A DNA stretch of 64,000 nt, from contig CAZFDT010000013.1 in assembly GCA_964518335.1 (NCBI GenBank), positions 21,366 to 85,365 of the forward strand, in the 5' to 3' direction. This document shows, piece by piece, positions 63,101 through 64,000 of this stretch. Position numbers and translations under genes: made by a program. Every line of letters begins with the position of its first letter. Within the stretch, counting starts at the first letter, position 1. Below the pieces are notes generated by a model. It was not told the origin of the DNA. It worked only from the letters and a program-made list of their open reading frames with translations, and ran no database searches. The DNA is from CAZFDT01 sp964518335. GTDB lineage: Bacteria; Planctomycetota; Phycisphaerae; Phycisphaerales; Phycisphaeraceae.

Positions 63101-63455
63101 GGGCGAAGGCGAGGCGTGGTCGGTGACGTCCAGGGGCAAGCGCATCGTCGGCGCGCTGGCGGCGATGGCGGGCGGACCCGCACCCTATACGCTGCAGTCT
63201 GACGGCGACGGGTTCAGACTGCACAGTGCGACAACAGGCGCGAGGACGCGGCGAGCGGTGGCCAGCGAAGCGGACGACGACGCCGAGGATGCCGGGTTCG
63301 ATCCGAGCGGCCGCAACGGCGTGTTTTTCCGCGATCCCTCCGGCGTCCTGCTGCCTGCCGATCGCTGGTATCCGCAGGCGGCGTTCTGGGGCCGAGTCCA
63401 TCAGGCAGTCGGTCGGGCCCTGATCAAGTCCGCGCCGACGCCGACGCCGTTCTGA
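60105..63455 (+). CDS. cas12b: Cas12b (C2c1), type V-B CRISPR effector nuclease
   Basis: 1116 residues from GTG at 60105, with GGGAGG 4 bases upstream; characterised Cas12b proteins are about 1100-1130. The N-terminus KLRLVV, the bridge-helix start LLKLPGETPGRSDRRARRD and C-terminal DPSGVLLPADRWYPQAAFW align with Alicyclobacillus Cas12b. RuvC residues are present: Asp587 (VLTVDLGVRS), Glu843 (IILFENLARYRF) and Asp972 (VHADLNAAQNL), compared with D570/E848/D977 there. QWSHRRIV and FSSRYSARTGSPGVR are further family blocks. It should be a crRNA:tracrRNA-guided DNA endonuclease. An open frame continues upstream to 59799, but it crosses the terminator and heptamer repeats and is non-coding. No adaptation gene is in the window. 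Confidence 0.96.
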   Translation: MPTRCIKLRLVVPHRDPSAARDIWTTHHTINDAVTAIERVLLLCRGRAYLKHDGELVAQEEVQRQALAYARAVQQAHGTAGRGSDDHVLDTLHRLYVCLVPSFDLDAKGKPRKGSAQSCRGLARPLMSADSRGYQSVQGEIVEPLPAWVTAWEAQQPDADDVSQAWLRSPEGQAVLHRRRTGRTHGWIEAAKAGRPWQGAFIKHQHAKRAEAAGVAGAIETLRDQLGLLPLFAAPIAGRLAGHRAAVSKWDDLALRLAVGHLLSWESWNHRARADRAAVVANVERQMELLSPYAAELAAVRRYEAQRHEHLKRVASATDDRPYRIGMRALRGWDRVRPRWLSTRCRTLDDRKAVLAELQTRMRGRFGDADLMLWLADDAQLPLWQAADVMPGIARLNAYAAELERRRGAATYTAPSAKDHPRWAQFGAIGDGNIRNYHLRPVRASHALDVELPLLHDTGSGLVEQAHTFRLCPSAQMKRPQLEGPRSRQVTFVNGVHAMTAQLGSADLLLRRRHLEGRSAARLADGEIGAVWLKVALDVQSQAPPQWLNKKGHPEVAPETRHFLSAMGTPSSWTDKLQPGTRVLTVDLGVRSLAGCSVFELVDAPPESSLSFAIADVPGLWARHVRSFLLKLPGETPGRSDRRARRDANAQLRQLRNGLNQLRALLRLSAEASSQQRRSVIAQWVEAQADEARPLIAADAWRALLDHVDDPEAAWAARISPLQQAADDALAAQISQWRRQTGRRQRRAYAGGKSVWAVNHLTDVRRLLVSWSLRARKPGQIRRLNRQQRGTFCARLLRHTNGLKDDRAKTGADLIVQAARGFVPGREGGWMQRHEPCRIILFENLARYRFRTDRPRAENSLLMQWSHRRIVELAKMQGELYGLTVEDAIAAGFSSRYSARTGSPGVRARVLTAEDLADPFTRSLIEDALAPLNAGIDDLTPGCVVPWSGGELFVTLTADGNGQLQPTTVHADLNAAQNLQRRFWTRCAEAYRLNAARIAGEGEAWSVTSRGKRIVGALAAMAGGPAPYTLQSDGDGFRLHSATTGARTRRAVASEADDDAEDAGFDPSGRNGVFFRDPSGVLLPADRWYPQAAFWGRVHQAVGRALIKSAPTPTPF

Positions 63456-63530
63456 TGGTCCGCGAACCTCAAGCGCGCTCGAAACGGCACCACGCTTGAG
63501 TCGTCGCAACGGTCGCAGTAGGATGCTGGC
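63456..63530 (+). promoter_or_regulatory. tracrRNA promoter
   Basis: TTGAGT (63496-63501), 17-bp spacer, TAGGAT (63519-63524), so transcription should begin near 63531, just before the first tracrRNA hairpin. Each hexamer matches the consensus at 4 of 6 positions. Confidence 0.6.
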
Positions 63531-63647
63531 TGTTCGCCTACAGGGCGAGCGCCAGTCGCCGGAAGTGCCGCGGCAGTCCCGTGATACAGGCCTGCCAACC
63601 GATGACATTCGTCCATGCGTGCGAGTGCGCTCTTTGACATGTGAGCG
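63531..63647 (+). ncRNA. tracrRNA of the type V-B system
   Basis: The parts in order are: 5' hairpin TCGCC/GGCGA (63534-63538/63544-63548); outer stem GTCGCCGG (63555-63562) with CCGATGAC (63599-63606), one mismatch; GTGCC (63565-63569), complementary to the repeat end GGCAC; inner hairpin GGCAG/CTGCC (63572-63576/63592-63596); and anti-repeat 63607-63626. The anti-repeat pairs with repeat bases 7-26 by 16 Watson-Crick and 3 wobble pairs with one mismatch. This is the topology of the Alicyclobacillus Cas12b tracrRNA. A final hairpin CGCTC/GAGCG (63628-63632/63643-63647) may mark its 3' end. Confidence 0.88.
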
Positions 63648-63724
63648 TGGGGTTGTGGCCCTGCCGCGAGGTTCGCGGACGGGACAGCGCAACGCGTTGT
63701 CGGCACGACGGTCATGAACCCGCC
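63648..63724 (+). other. CRISPR leader
   Basis: 77 bases between the tracrRNA hairpin and the first repeat. TTGACA at 63634-63639 lies just inside the tracrRNA but has no good -10 at the right spacing. GCGGACGG at 63675-63682 matches the repeat exactly one period upstream of the first repeat, possibly a decayed repeat. Promoter of the array not identified. Confidence 0.4.
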
Positions 63725-64000
63725 GTGACAACTCGCACGTGCGGACGGATGGGCACTTCAAACAGTGGGGGGCATGGGTGCCGTGCCCGGGTGACAACTC
63801 GCACGTGCGGACGGATGGGCACTGTAAATGGCCGCGACATATACCGAAGCATGGTCGTGACAACTCGCACGTGCGGACGGATGGGCACTGCTGAAGCCTT
63901 TCCGGTCCTATCTGTACCTCACGTGACAACTCGCACGTGCGGACGGATGGGCACCGAAGCGCATCACAAGACAAAATACCGTCCAAAGTGACAACTCGCA
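63725..64000 (+). CRISPR. Type V-B CRISPR array, truncated by the window end
   Basis: Four identical 32-nt repeats at 63725-63756, 63791-63822, 63857-63888 and 63923-63954, plus the first 13 bases of a fifth at 63988. The repeat starts GTGACAACTCGC and ends ACGGATGGGCAC. Spacers are 34, 34, 34 and 33 nt (63757, 63823, 63889, 63955). The repeat end GGGCAC next to the spacer resembles the terminal TGGCAC of Alicyclobacillus Cas12b crRNAs and fits plus-strand transcription with the repeat as 5' handle. All repeats are perfect, suggesting a recently active or young array. Confidence 0.97.

Noticed and set aside
63634..63662. TTGACA as the -35 of the CRISPR array promoter.
   Set aside because: No -10-like hexamer at 15-19 bases downstream, and the site lies within the putative tracrRNA 3' hairpin loop.
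63659..63690. Possible extra CRISPR repeat one period (66 bases) before the first repeat, containing GCGGACGG in register.
   Set aside because: Only 11 of 32 bases match and none of the first 16 do; mentioned in the leader entry but not counted as a repeat.

Overview
The window looks like chromosomal DNA of a Planctomycetota bacterium, probably of the Phycisphaerae type. The sequence is GC-rich by eye. It has two proteins with the planctomycetal N-terminal LEPR signal (19961 and 43572, minus strand), two stand-alone prepilin-like proteins with an H-x9-DG type C-terminal motif (2970 and 25815, minus strand), a sulfatase/lyase/sulfatase operon, many short operons with ATGA overlaps, and mixed start codons (ATG, GTG, TTG). 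The assignment rests on recognised protein signatures; there is no rRNA in the window.

Layout. 1-4148: a minus-strand unit with a LacI-type regulator under its own palindromic operator, then a pseudopilin translationally coupled to a GH50 agarase-like enzyme. 4149-9503: a GC-rich spacer, a degenerate HD-GYP protein, a REP-flanked HUH transposase (RAYT), a metallopeptidase coupled to a 2'-5' RNA ligase-like phosphodiesterase, and a lipoprotein glycosidase-like protein. 9604-12288: nagB-nagA-lacI amino-sugar operon. 12335-26351: glycosyltransferase, MFS transporter, two epimerases, lipoproteins, an SGNH hydrolase, a LEPR protein, a BNR/MoaD-like pair, membrane proteins and a second pseudopilin. 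26368-38779: a polyol or sugar catabolic cluster (mannitol-1-P dehydrogenase-like, MDR dehydrogenase, aldolase/SDR fusion, PHP protein, E3, E2) diverging from a DeoR regulator and a fused E1 of a 2-oxoacid dehydrogenase. tRNA-Pro(TGG) follows. 38941-48528: a 1543-residue multidomain LEPR protein and the sulfatase/lyase/sulfatase operon. 48538-59635: MacB-like permease, RmuC, M3 peptidase, SixA, a PhoR/PhoB pair with a phosphate-selective-type porin, DUF971 and a gamma-glutamylcyclotransferase-like protein.

The most notable region is 59984-64000. A terminator isolates a Cas12b (C2c1) gene encoding 1116 aa with all three RuvC acidic residues. It is followed by a tracrRNA with a recognisable promoter and a CRISPR array (32-nt repeats, 33-34-nt spacers) that runs off the window end. 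The tracrRNA fold and its 20-nt anti-repeat can be paired to the repeat directly from the sequence, with the same topology as the Alicyclobacillus type V-B guide. No cas1, cas2 or cas4 gene is present in the window.

A second unexpected signal is a dispersed 10-mer, YCACTGCARC. It occurs at least 20 times in 64 kb, 17 of them on the plus strand. About 0.6 occurrences are expected from my estimate of base composition. Other repeat structures are a mosaic of 7-bp tandem repeats just upstream of cas12b, a 28-bp sequence present in inverted orientation 55 kb apart, and two 74-75-bp REP-type hairpin pairs flanking the RAYT gene.
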